The notes: a model not told the origin generated them from the letters alone. A stretch of 18,537 bases of DNA from an uncultured Collinsella sp. (GCA_900547125.1 URFU01000032.1:1-18537), one strand, 5' to 3'; positions 5,793-13,173 are shown, counted from the first letter of the stretch. Program-made: numbers and translations.

Positions 5793-6992
5793 TCAGTCCG
5801 CCTCTGTTCTGGCCCCGTACACCCTGCCTTCGGGCGTGGAAGTGCTTGTTTGAGCGAACTCCGGGTAATCCAACTCGATGACTTGCATGTCGTCGATGGC
5901 TGGGGCATCGTTGATTGTCGGGTCGTTCAGCGAGATGCCTTCGAGCACAGCGTGTTCGAGCTCAAGTACACTACGCTGCTCTGCATCTTGACAGAGGAGC
6001 TCCTCAATACGCTTCTTTTCCTCGATAAATCTCCTGAGCACAAATCGTCGCAGCTCTTCTTGCTTAATTGCAAAATCTTTGGGTAGGCGCGATGGGCGAA
6101 TGCCCTCCTTTCGCTGGATCGCCTCCATGACCCTGGCGAAGGCGCTGGCGTGCATAAAGGAATAGCGACTGACGGTAATGATTCCGTAGCCCATGGACGC
6201 CAGCGCGTTCTTGCGCTCTTCGTCAATGGCGCGGTCTTCTTCGGCATCGTGCTGAAATCCGTTGTATTCGATGTCGGTTCGGGACCGCTTAAGATATGCA
6301 TCCATATAGAACTTTTCGCGCCGCGTGAGGTCTTTTGCGGCAGCTGTGACCTTTACTTCGTAGTCGGTCTCGATCTCGCTAATGCCCAGCCCGCCCTCGC
6401 GTCTGGGTAACGTGAGCATCATAACAAACGCCGTTTCCATCGGCGAGCGGCATCCGTCCCGCACGCACCGGATGGCTTTTCGGGCAAGCTCAAGCCCCTT
6501 GCAGTCGGTGAGGGAGTTAAAAAAGTGCTTGAGGCTCGAGGTCGAAGTGAGCGCGAAGCGCTCGGTATAGGCTGTCGACGCATCGCGCCCAAGGGAATAG
6601 GCGCCACACAGTTCGAAGTAGTACTCCACAAGTTCGCGAAAGGGAAGATAGGTTGCGGCCTGAAGCGCGCAGAGTTCGACGCCGACTATATAGATGCCGT
6701 CAGCGAGTTCGATAAAGCGCGAGCCCGAGAAACGCTTAGACGATACGTGGCATTTGCAGCCCGGTATGTTGCGCACGTTTGCGCGCTCGAACACCGTTGT
6801 ATCGAGCGGGGCGTCGTCATCGAGGGCGACATTGTGTCTGGCGAGCCAGTCGGCGGCAGAGTCGAGCAGTTCCTTGCTGGGGCGCGCCCCGTAGATTTTG
6901 GCAGGGCTGCAGGGCTCGGTGCCAATTGCGGATACCGAGTATGCGGCTTGGTAGACCGCTTTTGCCGTGTTATGTGAAAGCACGATACTCAT
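5793..6992 (-). CDS. AbiEi/DUF559-style protein with PD-(D/E)XK endonuclease-like domain (paralogue 1)
   Basis: About 399 residues from the ATG at 6992. That start is chosen because MSIVLSHNTA matches the usual N-terminus of this family; no clear ribosome binding site precedes it, and the frame stays open to 7115. Residues about 1-130 resemble the AbiEi-like region (FIELADGIYIVGVELCALQA, then a Y-F-E-L-C-G motif near 125). The C-terminal half has CRSPMET (E186), FYMDAYL (D231), DIEYNGFQH (E242, H248) and DEERKNALASMGYGIITVS, the pattern of Vsr/DUF559 nuclease folds. A charged 100-residue tail follows (KQEELRRFVLRRFIEEKKRI). No AbiEii-type toxin partner is adjacent. The second copy is at 14613. 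The function is unproven; DNA cleavage or a regulator of foreign DNA are plausible. Confidence 0.7.
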   Translation of the reverse strand: MSIVLSHNTAKAVYQAAYSVSAIGTEPCSPAKIYGARPSKELLDSAADWLARHNVALDDDAPLDTTVFERANVRNIPGCKCHVSSKRFSGSRFIELADGIYIVGVELCALQAATYLPFRELVEYYFELCGAYSLGRDASTAYTERFALTSTSSLKHFFNSLTDCKGLELARKAIRCVRDGCRSPMETAFVMMLTLPRREGGLGISEIETDYEVKVTAAAKDLTRREKFYMDAYLKRSRTDIEYNGFQHDAEEDRAIDEERKNALASMGYGIITVSRYSFMHASAFARVMEAIQRKEGIRPSRLPKDFAIKQEELRRFVLRRFIEEKKRIEELLCQDAEQRSVLELEHAVLEGISLNDPTINDAPAIDDMQVIELDYPEFAQTSTSTPEGRVYGARTEAD

Positions 6993-7297
6993 ACAGCTAG
7001 CATGGCAGACCAGGCGGCGGGGTTCGCGATAAACGCCAAGGCAAAATGTTGCGACATAACGAAAGCTGTCCAAGAGTTTGACGCCAATGATGGAGAAAGA
7101 TGCCATTTGGAACATTGTCGCAGCTTGCTGGCTACGCAGGCCTCCACAACTGATGCCGGTCAGCGCCGTTTTGATTCAAAAGCGGCGTCAAAAATGATGC
7201 GTAATTTGGCTTGAACATGCGCAAACGAAGTTCTTAGTTGTACTTAGTTGTGCGGCGGCTAGGCTCCGAGGGCCGGGAGCTGCGTTGTGCGGTGCGG
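6993..7297. other. Gene-free stretch upstream of the first nuclease gene
   Basis: No convincing gene. It should hold the nuclease promoter, but I cannot place one. A hairpin at about 7166-7188 (GCCGTTTTG with CAAAAGCGGC) and a tandem 10-bp repeat at 7233-7252 (CTTAGTTGTA, CTTAGTTGTG) are visible. Confidence 0.4.
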
Positions 7298-7332
7298 AAA
7301 AACGGGCCGATATCCACTTGGTTATCGGCCCG
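7298..7332 (-). terminator. Rho-independent terminator of the exonuclease gene
   Basis: Minus-strand CGGGCCGATA and TATCGGCCCG form a perfect 10-bp stem with a 10-base loop, followed by TTTTT. It lies about 100 bases past the exonuclease stop. Confidence 0.85.
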
Positions 7333-7431
7333 CATTGCGTTGCTTGAGAGGGACGCCTCGGCGTGTCGCTTTTGCGCGGGGCGTTATGGCCCGACGAGTA
7401 TCGCTCGCGAATGGCGCCTCTGCTTGGCAAT

Positions 7432-8400
7432 CTACTTGGCAAATAGGTTCTTGAGGTTGAACTCGGCCTGGACGGTACGGAGCATGAGGTCGGTGTCGTC
7501 GAGGCCCAGGTGCTGCTCGTTGGCGTCGGCGGCGAGGGTGCCACGGCGGCGCGCCCAGTTCTCGAGCGCGGCGGGCGCGGATTCGCGGGGGAGCGAGCGG
7601 ACGTCGGCATCCAGGCTGCGGCAGATCTGGCGCGAGTCGATGACGATGATCTTACCCGCGCGGCGTGCCTCGGCGTAACCGTCCAAGTGGATCTTGAACC
7701 AGCTGTCTTCAAAGGCGGCGTTGTGCGCCATGTACGGGTACTTCTTCATAAGCTTGAGCAGCTGCTTTTGCAGCTCTTTGTTCTCGCGGAAGGGCGTTTT
7801 GCCGTCGATGTCGTCCCAGGTGATGTGGTGGATATTCGACAACGGCACATCCTCGCCGCGGTAGATATCGGGCAGGCCGCAGTAGTGCGCCTCGGCGTCG
7901 TGCGGGACGGCGTCGCTGGTGAGGTCCATGATCTCCCAACCCACGTTGATGATGTAGCCGCGCTCGGGTGCACGGCCGGTGGTCTCGATGTCGATGCCCA
8001 GCACGGTGCCCTGGATGGGCTTGCGGGCGTAGGCGACGCCGAGCGCGTCGCGGTCGCCGCGGATCTCGCGCATGACGGACGCGGCGGTGCGCTTTTGCAT
8101 CTTGCCGATGGCGGCACAGGTGTCGGCGTCGGACAGGCCGCGCGAATGCGGCGCGGGCGTCACGTTGCGCAGACGCGCCTCGTCAATCTGATCGCACAGG
8201 TCGCGGTTGCGGTCGGCCAGGTCGCGCACGGTGGCAAAGTCGAAGCCGGGGTCGTCCTCCGCGGTAAAGTACTCGGTCTCGAGCACCTTGAGGGCCTCTT
8301 CTCCTTTCTGGCGCTCAGATTCCATGGCGCCGTGGTCGCCGTAGATAAACATGGGGATAAACGGCTGGCGCTCGTATTCGAGTGCTTGCGATACGTTCAT
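7432..8400 (-). CDS. DEDDh-family 3'-5' exonuclease (DnaQ-like) with an N-terminal extension
   Basis: A 322-residue protein from the ATG at 8400, with AAGGAG seven bases upstream; the longer frame to 8478 runs into the intergenic promoter area. The exonuclease core occupies about residues 132-320. Exo I is LGIDIETTG (D137, E139). Exo II is HNAAFEDSWF, with the aspartate one position later than usual (D232). Exo III is HLGLDDTD (H297, D302). The family removes nucleotides from 3' ends of DNA or RNA using two metal ions. The first 130 residues (RNRDLCDQIDEARLRN and around) are not a domain I recognise and may bind substrate. The gene is monocistronic, with its own terminator, and divergent from the metal exporter. 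A role in repair or nucleic-acid turnover is inferred; it is not obviously the replicative proofreading subunit. Confidence 0.88.
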   Translation of the reverse strand: MNVSQALEYERQPFIPMFIYGDHGAMESERQKGEEALKVLETEYFTAEDDPGFDFATVRDLADRNRDLCDQIDEARLRNVTPAPHSRGLSDADTCAAIGKMQKRTAASVMREIRGDRDALGVAYARKPIQGTVLGIDIETTGRAPERGYIINVGWEIMDLTSDAVPHDAEAHYCGLPDIYRGEDVPLSNIHHITWDDIDGKTPFRENKELQKQLLKLMKKYPYMAHNAAFEDSWFKIHLDGYAEARRAGKIIVIDSRQICRSLDADVRSLPRESAPAALENWARRRGTLAADANEQHLGLDDTDLMLRTVQAEFNLKNLFAK

Positions 8401-8460
8401 ATGCTGCTCCTTGGACGGGCCGCGTCGTGCGGCTCGGGTTTGTCGAGTTATGGCGAGATG

Positions 8461-8482
8461 ATAGTTTACCATGGGCAACTAT
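8461..8482 (+). promoter_or_regulatory. Palindromic operator upstream of the metal exporter, shared with the DtxR-like gene
   Basis: A 22-bp imperfect palindrome, ATAGTT, ten bases including CCATGG, then AACTAT (18 of 22 positions symmetric), abuts the exporter -35 box. Bases 8462-8484 match 1946-1968 upstream of the DtxR-like gene at 18 of 23 positions, including the 11-base run CATGGGCAACT. Placement just upstream of -35 suits an activator, as MntR does for manganese exporters in Bacillus. Confidence 0.5.
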
Positions 8483-8539
8483 TGGCATCGCGCCTAGGAC
8501 AACTACAATACCCTAGTTGACCGCTAGGACTTTTACAAT
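8482..8539 (+). promoter_or_regulatory. Promoter of the metal exporter with a 16-bp direct repeat over the -10 region
   Basis: TTGGCA (8482-8487) and TACAAT (8504-8509) are 16 bases apart. CTAGGACAACTACAAT (8494-8509) recurs as CTAGGACTTTTACAAT (8524-8539), 30 bp downstream, so a protein binding the repeat would cover the -10 box and the transcript start. Confidence 0.5.
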
Positions 8540-8571
8540 GCTGCCGAAAGACACGAAAGGTTCCATCCGTC

Positions 8572-9666
8572 ATGGATTTGCTGATTGATATTCTGCTCGA
8601 CGCCGGCAAGGACACGCTCTCGCTGGTGCCGTTCTTGTTGGTGACATATCTGGTCCTCGAGACGCTTGAGCATGTTGCGGGCGATCGCGTTAACGGCGCT
8701 ATCAAGCGCGCCGGCGCCGCTGGCCCCGTGGTCGGCTCGTTGCTGGGCATGGTGCCGCAGTGCGGCTTTTCGGCCATGGCGGCAACGCTGTACGCCGGTC
8801 GCGTCGTGACGCTGGGAACCCTGGTGGCGGTGTTTCTCTCGACATCCGAAGAGAAGCTGCCGCTGCTACTTGCCGAGCAGGTTCCCGTGCAGACTATGGC
8901 GATGCTTTTGGCTTCGAAAGCGCTGATCGCGCTGGTCACGGGCTTTATCGTAGATGCCGCCATTCGCGGTCTGCGTCGCAATGCCCGTGCGCATGCGGCG
9001 ATTCGTCGTACCGTGTTGGGGACCACTGTCAATCCGGCGCACGTTAACTGCGCGCATGACGACCATAGCGGCGGTGACATCATCGACGAGGTTGCCGAGG
9101 CGGGCGTGAGCGCCGACCACATCCATGAGCTGTGCGAGCGTGACCATTGCGGTTGTGATGAAGGCGAGGATGAGGACGAGCGCGAACACGGACATGGCCA
9201 CGATCACGGTCATGAGGGCGAGCATGAACACCATCATGACCACGGTCACTCCCACTCACACGAAGGTGCGCCCGTCCTGTCGATTATCCGCAGCGCCATC
9301 TCGCATACCGTGCAGGTATCGGTATTCATTTTCCTGGTGACGCTGATTCTGGTCGCCGTGCTCGAGACCTTTGGCGAGTCCGCGATCGAGCAGTTCCTGC
9401 GCGGCAACGAGACGCTCGCCGTCCTGGGTTCGGCGCTTGTCGGCCTGATCCCTAACTGCTCGGCGAGTGTGGTCATTACGCAGCTGTATCTGGAAGGCGC
9501 ACTGCAGCTGGCGCCGATGCTCGCCGGCACGCTCATTTCCGCCGGTGTGGGTTATCTGGTGCTGTTCCGCACCAATCGCAGTGCCCGCGAAAATGCCGTG
9601 TTCCTGGTCATGATGTACGTCATCGGCGCCGGCTGGGGCCTTATCCTATCTGCCTTCGGCCTCTAA
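8572..9666 (+). CDS. Putative 10-TM heavy-metal/manganese exporter with histidine-rich loop
   Basis: A 364-residue membrane protein of the ArsP_2 / 'putative manganese transporter' type. Two homologous halves carry VPQCGFSA (61-68) and IPNCSASV (293-300), the paired cysteine-containing motifs of the family, each followed by helices. Between them a hydrophilic loop (about 155-235) ends in some 25 residues that are mostly histidine, glycine, glutamate and aspartate (206-230), with extra HDDH and CERDHCGC clusters, clearly able to bind metal. The start ATG at 8572 has GAAAGG about 11 bases upstream. It is a single-gene unit with its own promoter and strong terminator. The DtxR-like operator match suggests manganese or another divalent metal; zinc is also possible given the His loop. 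Confidence 0.85.
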   Translation: MDLLIDILLDAGKDTLSLVPFLLVTYLVLETLEHVAGDRVNGAIKRAGAAGPVVGSLLGMVPQCGFSAMAATLYAGRVVTLGTLVAVFLSTSEEKLPLLLAEQVPVQTMAMLLASKALIALVTGFIVDAAIRGLRRNARAHAAIRRTVLGTTVNPAHVNCAHDDHSGGDIIDEVAEAGVSADHIHELCERDHCGCDEGEDEDEREHGHGHDHGHEGEHEHHHDHGHSHSHEGAPVLSIIRSAISHTVQVSVFIFLVTLILVAVLETFGESAIEQFLRGNETLAVLGSALVGLIPNCSASVVITQLYLEGALQLAPMLAGTLISAGVGYLVLFRTNRSARENAVFLVMMYVIGAGWGLILSAFGL

Positions 9667-9680
9667 GTAGGCCTAACAAA

Positions 9681-9754
9681 ACGGGCTTCAAAATAGCCAT
9701 GCGCGGCGTCTGCACAATGCGGCGACGCATGGCATTTTGAAGCCCGTTTTTTTT
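9681..9754 (+). terminator. Strong extended terminator after the metal exporter
   Basis: ACGGGCTTCAAAAT (9681-9694) pairs perfectly with ATTTTGAAGCCCGT (9734-9747), followed by eight T. A second inner stem (GCCATGCG with CGCATGGC) extends the hairpin. The stop codon is at 9666. Confidence 0.93.
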
Positions 9755-9790
9755 GTTGAGCCACGGATCCTGAGCGCTCACACCGTCCAA

Positions 9791-9833
9791 AACAAAAAGG
9801 CAGATTTTTAGGCATGTCCCAAAAATCTGCCTT
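9791..9833 (-). terminator. Terminator of the HdeD-like / UPF0178 operon
   Basis: AAGGCAGATTTTT and AAAAATCTGCCTT form a perfect 13-bp stem with an 11-base loop. On the minus strand TTTGTTTT follows. It ends three bases from the UPF0178 stop codon. Confidence 0.88.
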
Positions 9834-9835
9834 GG

Positions 9836-10318
9836 TTAGCGCAGCAGCTCGGTGAGGTTGCGCTTAAAGCGGGCGCGGTCTTCGCTGGTGAAGGCTGCTG
9901 GCCCGCGGGTGCGACCGCCAGCGCGGCGCACCTTCTTTTCCTCGTGACGAATAAACAGCTGCATGTCGATGGTCGCCTTGTCGTACACGCGCCCGCGCAC
10001 GCCGATGGCGGAGGCATCGCGGCCGAGCACCATGCTCGCCAGGCCAATGTCCTGCGTCACGACTACGTCGCCCGCCTGCAGGCGTTCGACAATGGCAAAG
10101 TCGGCGCTGTCGGCGCCCACGCTCACATCGAGCGTCGTGACCCAAAATCCGCGTCGCGCATGCTCGACGTCGCGCGGATCGTCGCGGCGAATGTGGCGTT
10201 CCAGGTTCTGTGTGCTGTTGCCGGCGATAACGACGGCGACGCCCGCCCGCCGCGCGCAGTCGATCGACTCGCGCGTAACCGGGCAGGCGTCGGCATCAAT
10301 AAACAGCGTCCGCGGCAT
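9836..10318 (-). CDS. UPF0178 / YaiI-YqxD family protein
   Basis: A 160-residue cytoplasmic protein of unknown biochemical role; the family has a PIN/NYN-like nuclease fold. Signature stretches are FIDADACPV at the start, GADSADFAIVE, AGDVVVTQDIGLA and RGRVYDKATID; the aspartates at 8, 10 and in ADFA and TQD could bind metal. A basic tail (RHEEKKVRRAGGRTRGPAAF) is usual for the family. The ATG (10318) directly follows the TAG of the HdeD-like gene with no gap, so translation is probably coupled. No strong ribosome binding site of its own is seen. Confidence 0.93.
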   Translation of the reverse strand: MPRTLFIDADACPVTRESIDCARRAGVAVVIAGNSTQNLERHIRRDDPRDVEHARRGFWVTTLDVSVGADSADFAIVERLQAGDVVVTQDIGLASMVLGRDASAIGVRGRVYDKATIDMQLFIRHEEKKVRRAGGRTRGPAAFTSEDRARFKRNLTELLR

Positions 10319-10921
10319 CTAGTGCACCAGCTTGCCAAAGCGGATAGCGCGAATAATCAGCGTCACGCCAAACACCAGGAGCGCGGCGCCGCTAAAGATG
10401 ACGAGCATCTTTGCCGACCACAGCGGATAGATAAACACGAACATGCCGGCGATGATGGAGAGCGCGCCGCTCAGGATGGCGAGGGCGCGGTTAGACGAAA
10501 GCTCGGACTCCAGAATGGACATGACACCTTCGACAATCCAGCCAAAGCCAGCCACGACCACCACGAGCGTGGTGAGCGTCGCGGTCGAGAAGGCCTGATT
10601 GCGCAGGATTATGACGCCGCCCAGAATGATGAGCAGGTTGGAGATGATGCTCGTCACGCGCCAGCCGGCGGGCAGCAGCGGCTCAAAAATGGCGGTGAAC
10701 AGCCTGATGGCTGCCGTAATTATAAAGTAGAAGCCCAGGACGGTCGTCAGGAAGACGAGGGACTTGGCGGGTGCAAACAGCAGCGCGATGCCGGCAAGCA
10801 GCGCGATGACGCCCGTGACGGCGTAGATCCAGCGCACGGCCTTGATTGCCTTGCCTGCCATGCTTTTCTCGTCAAATCCAAACAGATTCGACTGCTGGTC
10901 GTCGTTCTTAAAGATACCCAT
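10319..10921 (-). CDS. HdeD-like (DUF308) membrane protein
   Basis: About 200 residues with six predicted membrane helices (for example YAVTGVIALLAGIALLF, VFLTTVLGFYFIITAAI, LLIILGGVIIL, MLVIFSGAALLVFGVTLII). Helix pairs repeat a G-rich pattern, as in the DUF308/HdeD family linked to acid resistance in enterobacteria. The start is taken at 10921, where GGAAAGGAG lies just upstream; an in-frame start at 10954 lacks one. A hydrophilic N-terminus (FKNDDQQSNLFGFDEKS) should be cytoplasmic. It is first in a two-gene operon with the UPF0178 gene. The role in this organism is unknown; stress at the membrane is a guess from the family. Confidence 0.85.
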   Translation of the reverse strand: MGIFKNDDQQSNLFGFDEKSMAGKAIKAVRWIYAVTGVIALLAGIALLFAPAKSLVFLTTVLGFYFIITAAIRLFTAIFEPLLPAGWRVTSIISNLLIILGGVIILRNQAFSTATLTTLVVVVAGFGWIVEGVMSILESELSSNRALAILSGALSIIAGMFVFIYPLWSAKMLVIFSGAALLVFGVTLIIRAIRFGKLVH

Positions 10922-11136
10922 GAGGTCTCCTTTCCGCGCGGCGTTTGCCGTCATTGTCGTTTTTGCGGCGTATGCCGCAGCTGCTACAACAAGTATCGCC
11001 TAAAGGCACCGGCGTATGGGTCGGGGAGGGTGAAGTGTAACCCAAAGGTCCCGATTTGTTCTCGTTGTTCCCCATGTCGCGTTTTTCTATTCAACAGGTG
11101 TAGAACATTGCGGCTCTGTTCGTTATTGCCTGCGTT

Positions 11137-11155
11137 TTAGGTTAGATTTTCCTAA
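11137..11155 (+). promoter_or_regulatory. DtxR/IdeR-type iron box upstream of the nitroreductase
   Basis: TTAGGTTAGATTTTCCTAA matches the classical 19-bp DtxR box (TTAGGTTAGGCTAACCTAA) at 15 positions; the mismatches are at positions 10, 11, 13 and 14. It ends 28 bases before the nitroreductase start, within the expected promoter/leader. Iron-dependent repression is inferred. Confidence 0.6.
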
Positions 11156-11183
11156 GAACAATTGCCTTGTATTGGGGGTCTCT

Positions 11184-11855
11184 ATGAACGAAGCTGTTCC
11201 CGCGGCGCCGTCGAGCGTGGAGTTGATGGCAAAGCAAGGTTGCGAAAAGCTCGGGCTGGAATCGTTTGACGCACTGGTCCGTCGTGCCCGCACATGCCGC
11301 CGCTTTGACGAGTCCATGCGCGTGCCGCGCGAGTTTTTGCTCGAGCTGGCGGAACTGGCGCACCTGGCTCCCTGCGGCGCTAATGCTCAGCGTCTGCGTT
11401 TTCACGTGGTAAGCGATGCCGAGAAGTGTGCGAGCTTATTTGACGAGCTTGCATGGGCCGGCGCGCTCAAGGACTGGGCAGGCCCTGCCGAGGGCGAGCG
11501 CCCGACCGGCTATATCGCGATCCTTGCCGAGCGTCCCGCTCCGGGCAAGCCTGCCGCGCCAATCACCGAGGCAGACGCTGGTATCGCCGCGCAAACGATG
11601 ATGCTCGCCGCCCGCAGCGCTACGCCCGAGGTGGCGGCGTGCATGTTCAAGGCCTTTCCACCTCGTGCGATTGATGTCATGGGACTTGACGGCGACAAGT
11701 ACGAGCTCAAGCTGATCATGGCCTTTGGCGTGCCGGCCGAGACTCAAGTTATCGACGCGATTGATTCCAACCCCGACGGCTCTATAAATTACTGGCGCGA
11801 CGAGGCGCAGGTGCATCACGTGCCCAAGCGCCCGCTTGCCGACGTGCTGGTGTAG
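11184..11855 (+). CDS. Nitroreductase-family flavoprotein
   Basis: A 223-residue FMN-dependent oxidoreductase. It contains RRARTCRRFDES near residue 33 (FMN phosphate-contacting arginines), HLAPCGANAQRLRFHVV near 65-80, GIAAQTMMLAA in the middle, and a C-terminal INYWRDEAQVHHVPKR typical of a nitroreductase subgroup in anaerobes. The ATG at 11184 follows TTGGGGGTC; a TTG at 11172 is in frame but less likely. Members reduce nitro compounds, quinones or flavins, and some act as ferric reductases. A DtxR-type box just upstream suggests expression under iron limitation, favouring a role in iron or flavin reduction. The physiological substrate cannot be read from sequence. It is divergent from the HdeD-like operon. 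Confidence 0.88.
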   Translation: MNEAVPAAPSSVELMAKQGCEKLGLESFDALVRRARTCRRFDESMRVPREFLLELAELAHLAPCGANAQRLRFHVVSDAEKCASLFDELAWAGALKDWAGPAEGERPTGYIAILAERPAPGKPAAPITEADAGIAAQTMMLAARSATPEVAACMFKAFPPRAIDVMGLDGDKYELKLIMAFGVPAETQVIDAIDSNPDGSINYWRDEAQVHHVPKRPLADVLV

Positions 11856-11888
11856 CTGCGTCGTTGCGGTGCGATCCGGCGGCAAAAT

Positions 11889-11919
11889 CACCACAAAGGT
11901 GCCCGTCCCCTTTGTGGTG
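11889..11919. repeat. REP-like palindrome between nitroreductase and phosphatase genes
   Basis: CACCACAAAGG and CCTTTGTGGTG are perfect 11-bp arms around a 9-base loop. The loop side reads GGTGCCCGTCCCC, close to the GGTGCCTGTCCCC core common in bacterial REP elements. No T-run follows, so it is not a typical terminator. It sits in the leader of the phosphatase, 15 bases before its start. Confidence 0.5.
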
Positions 11920-11934
11920 GTACGAGGGGGGCAT

Positions 11935-12477
11935 GTGGCCGATTTGTATTTGGCGCGGCATGGGCAGACCGAGCTCAATGTGCAGAACATTTTGCAGGGC
12001 TGGCACGATTCGCCGCTTACGGCGCGCGGGCGCGAGCAAGCGCTGGCTACGCGTGCGGCGTTTAAGGCGCGTGGCATCTCCTTTGACCATGCGTATTCGT
12101 CTCCGTTGGGTCGGGCACGGTGTACGGCAGAGCTGATCATTGGCGAGGGCCGTTCCTTAGAGCTGGTCGATGACCTGCGCGAGTGGCATTTGGGATCGTT
12201 GGAGGGCACATCAAACCGCGAGATGCCGGCGCAACCCTGGGGCGATTATCCGGTCGCCTTTGGTGGCGAGTCGGAAAGTGAGCTTCGCGCACGTATGGTC
12301 GCGGCGCTGTCCCGCATCATGGCCCGGCCTCGGCACGACTGCGTGCTGGCCGTTTCCCACGGCTCAGCCTGCCAGGAGTTTCTTAGATGCGTGGCCGGCG
12401 GGGGAGAGCAGCCCGACAACGGTGCCGTGCTTCATTTTGGCTATTGCGACGGGGCGTTTTCGCTCCTTGATTGGTAA
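11935..12477 (+). CDS. Histidine phosphatase (phosphoglycerate mutase-like), copy 1
   Basis: A 180-residue branch-1 histidine phosphatase. LARHGQTELN near the start holds the catalytic H9, which takes the phosphate. YSSPLGRARCTAE, DLREWHLGSLEG and AVSHGSACQEF (second histidine) complete the core. The chosen start is GTG at 11935, with GAGGGGGG five bases upstream; the frame upstream crosses the REP-like hairpin and is not protein-like. The family includes cofactor-dependent phosphoglycerate mutase and broad phosphatases; the short length favours a phosphatase. A related gene follows after 17 bases in the same direction. Confidence 0.9.
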   Translation: MADLYLARHGQTELNVQNILQGWHDSPLTARGREQALATRAAFKARGISFDHAYSSPLGRARCTAELIIGEGRSLELVDDLREWHLGSLEGTSNREMPAQPWGDYPVAFGGESESELRARMVAALSRIMARPRHDCVLAVSHGSACQEFLRCVAGGGEQPDNGAVLHFGYCDGAFSLLDW

Positions 12478-12494
12478 CGGACGAAAGGACCCCT

Positions 12495-13130
12495 ATGAAT
12501 AAAGACCTGTATCTGGTCCGTCATGGACAGACGATATTTAACCTCAAGCGCATTATTCAGGGCTGGAGTGATTCGCCGCTCACGCAGTTGGGCTGCGAGC
12601 AGGCGGCGCGCGCTGGCATGTTCTTGCGAGCGCGTGGCATCGAGCCCGACCACGCCTACACCTCGACGCTGCATCGCACCGAGCAGACTATCGCCAACCT
12701 GTGGCCGGGCCTTGCCTACGAGCGCCTGGACGGTCTGTGCGAGTGGTTCTTTGGCGATTTTGAGGCCGAGCGCGTGATGCTCATGCCCGAGCGTCCGTGG
12801 CGTGACTTCTACCGCCAATTTGGCGGCGAGGGGCAGATGCAGGTGCGCGAGCGCATGGTGGCGACGTTGACCGATCTTATGCGACGTCCGGACCACGAGT
12901 GCGTGCTCGCGGTGAGCCACGCCTCGTCCATCAAGGAATTTTTGGACCACGTGAGGGGAGTGGCGGCCGACGAGCGCGAGCGCGTTCCGGGCAACTGCTC
13001 GGTGCTGCATTTTGCATTTGACGATGCAACCGATACGTTTGACCTGGTCGAAGTCTTTACGCAGGAAGATTATGCGCGCGAGCTGGGTCTTGCGCCGCTG
13101 GTGGCGGCAGCGGGTCCGCAGCGCGGGTAG
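12495..13130 (+). CDS. Histidine phosphatase (phosphoglycerate mutase-like), copy 2
   Basis: A 211-residue paralogue of the preceding gene. YLVRHGQTIFNLKRIIQGW carries the catalytic H10, YTSTLHRTEQT follows, and AVSHASSIKEF holds the second histidine, with alanine where most members have glycine (SHG). The acid region reads LCEWFFGDFEAE, less canonical than REWHLGSLEG in copy 1. The ATG at 12495 has GAAAGGA upstream; the longer frame from 12471 overlaps the end of copy 1. The tandem arrangement suggests duplication and divergence, with a two-gene operon ending in the hairpin at 13174. The substrate is unknown. Confidence 0.9.
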   Translation: MNKDLYLVRHGQTIFNLKRIIQGWSDSPLTQLGCEQAARAGMFLRARGIEPDHAYTSTLHRTEQTIANLWPGLAYERLDGLCEWFFGDFEAERVMLMPERPWRDFYRQFGGEGQMQVRERMVATLTDLMRRPDHECVLAVSHASSIKEFLDHVRGVAADERERVPGNCSVLHFAFDDATDTFDLVEVFTQEDYARELGLAPLVAAAGPQRG

Positions 13131-13173
13131 CCTGGGCGTGGCGACGTGGATTGCCGACACATTGCTCGATGTG

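Noticed and set aside
5552..5908. 118-codon minus-strand frame through the inverted-repeat element
   Set aside because: It overlaps the nuclease end in another frame and reads through both inverted-repeat arms; no start signal and no recognisable domain.
7233..7252. Tandem CTTAGTTGTA/CTTAGTTGTG as an attachment or iteron site
   Set aside because: Only two copies and no recombinase or replication gene nearby; likely chance.
7510..8520. 336-codon plus-strand frame opposite the exonuclease
   Set aside because: Antisense shadow with a repetitive V/A/G/D composition.
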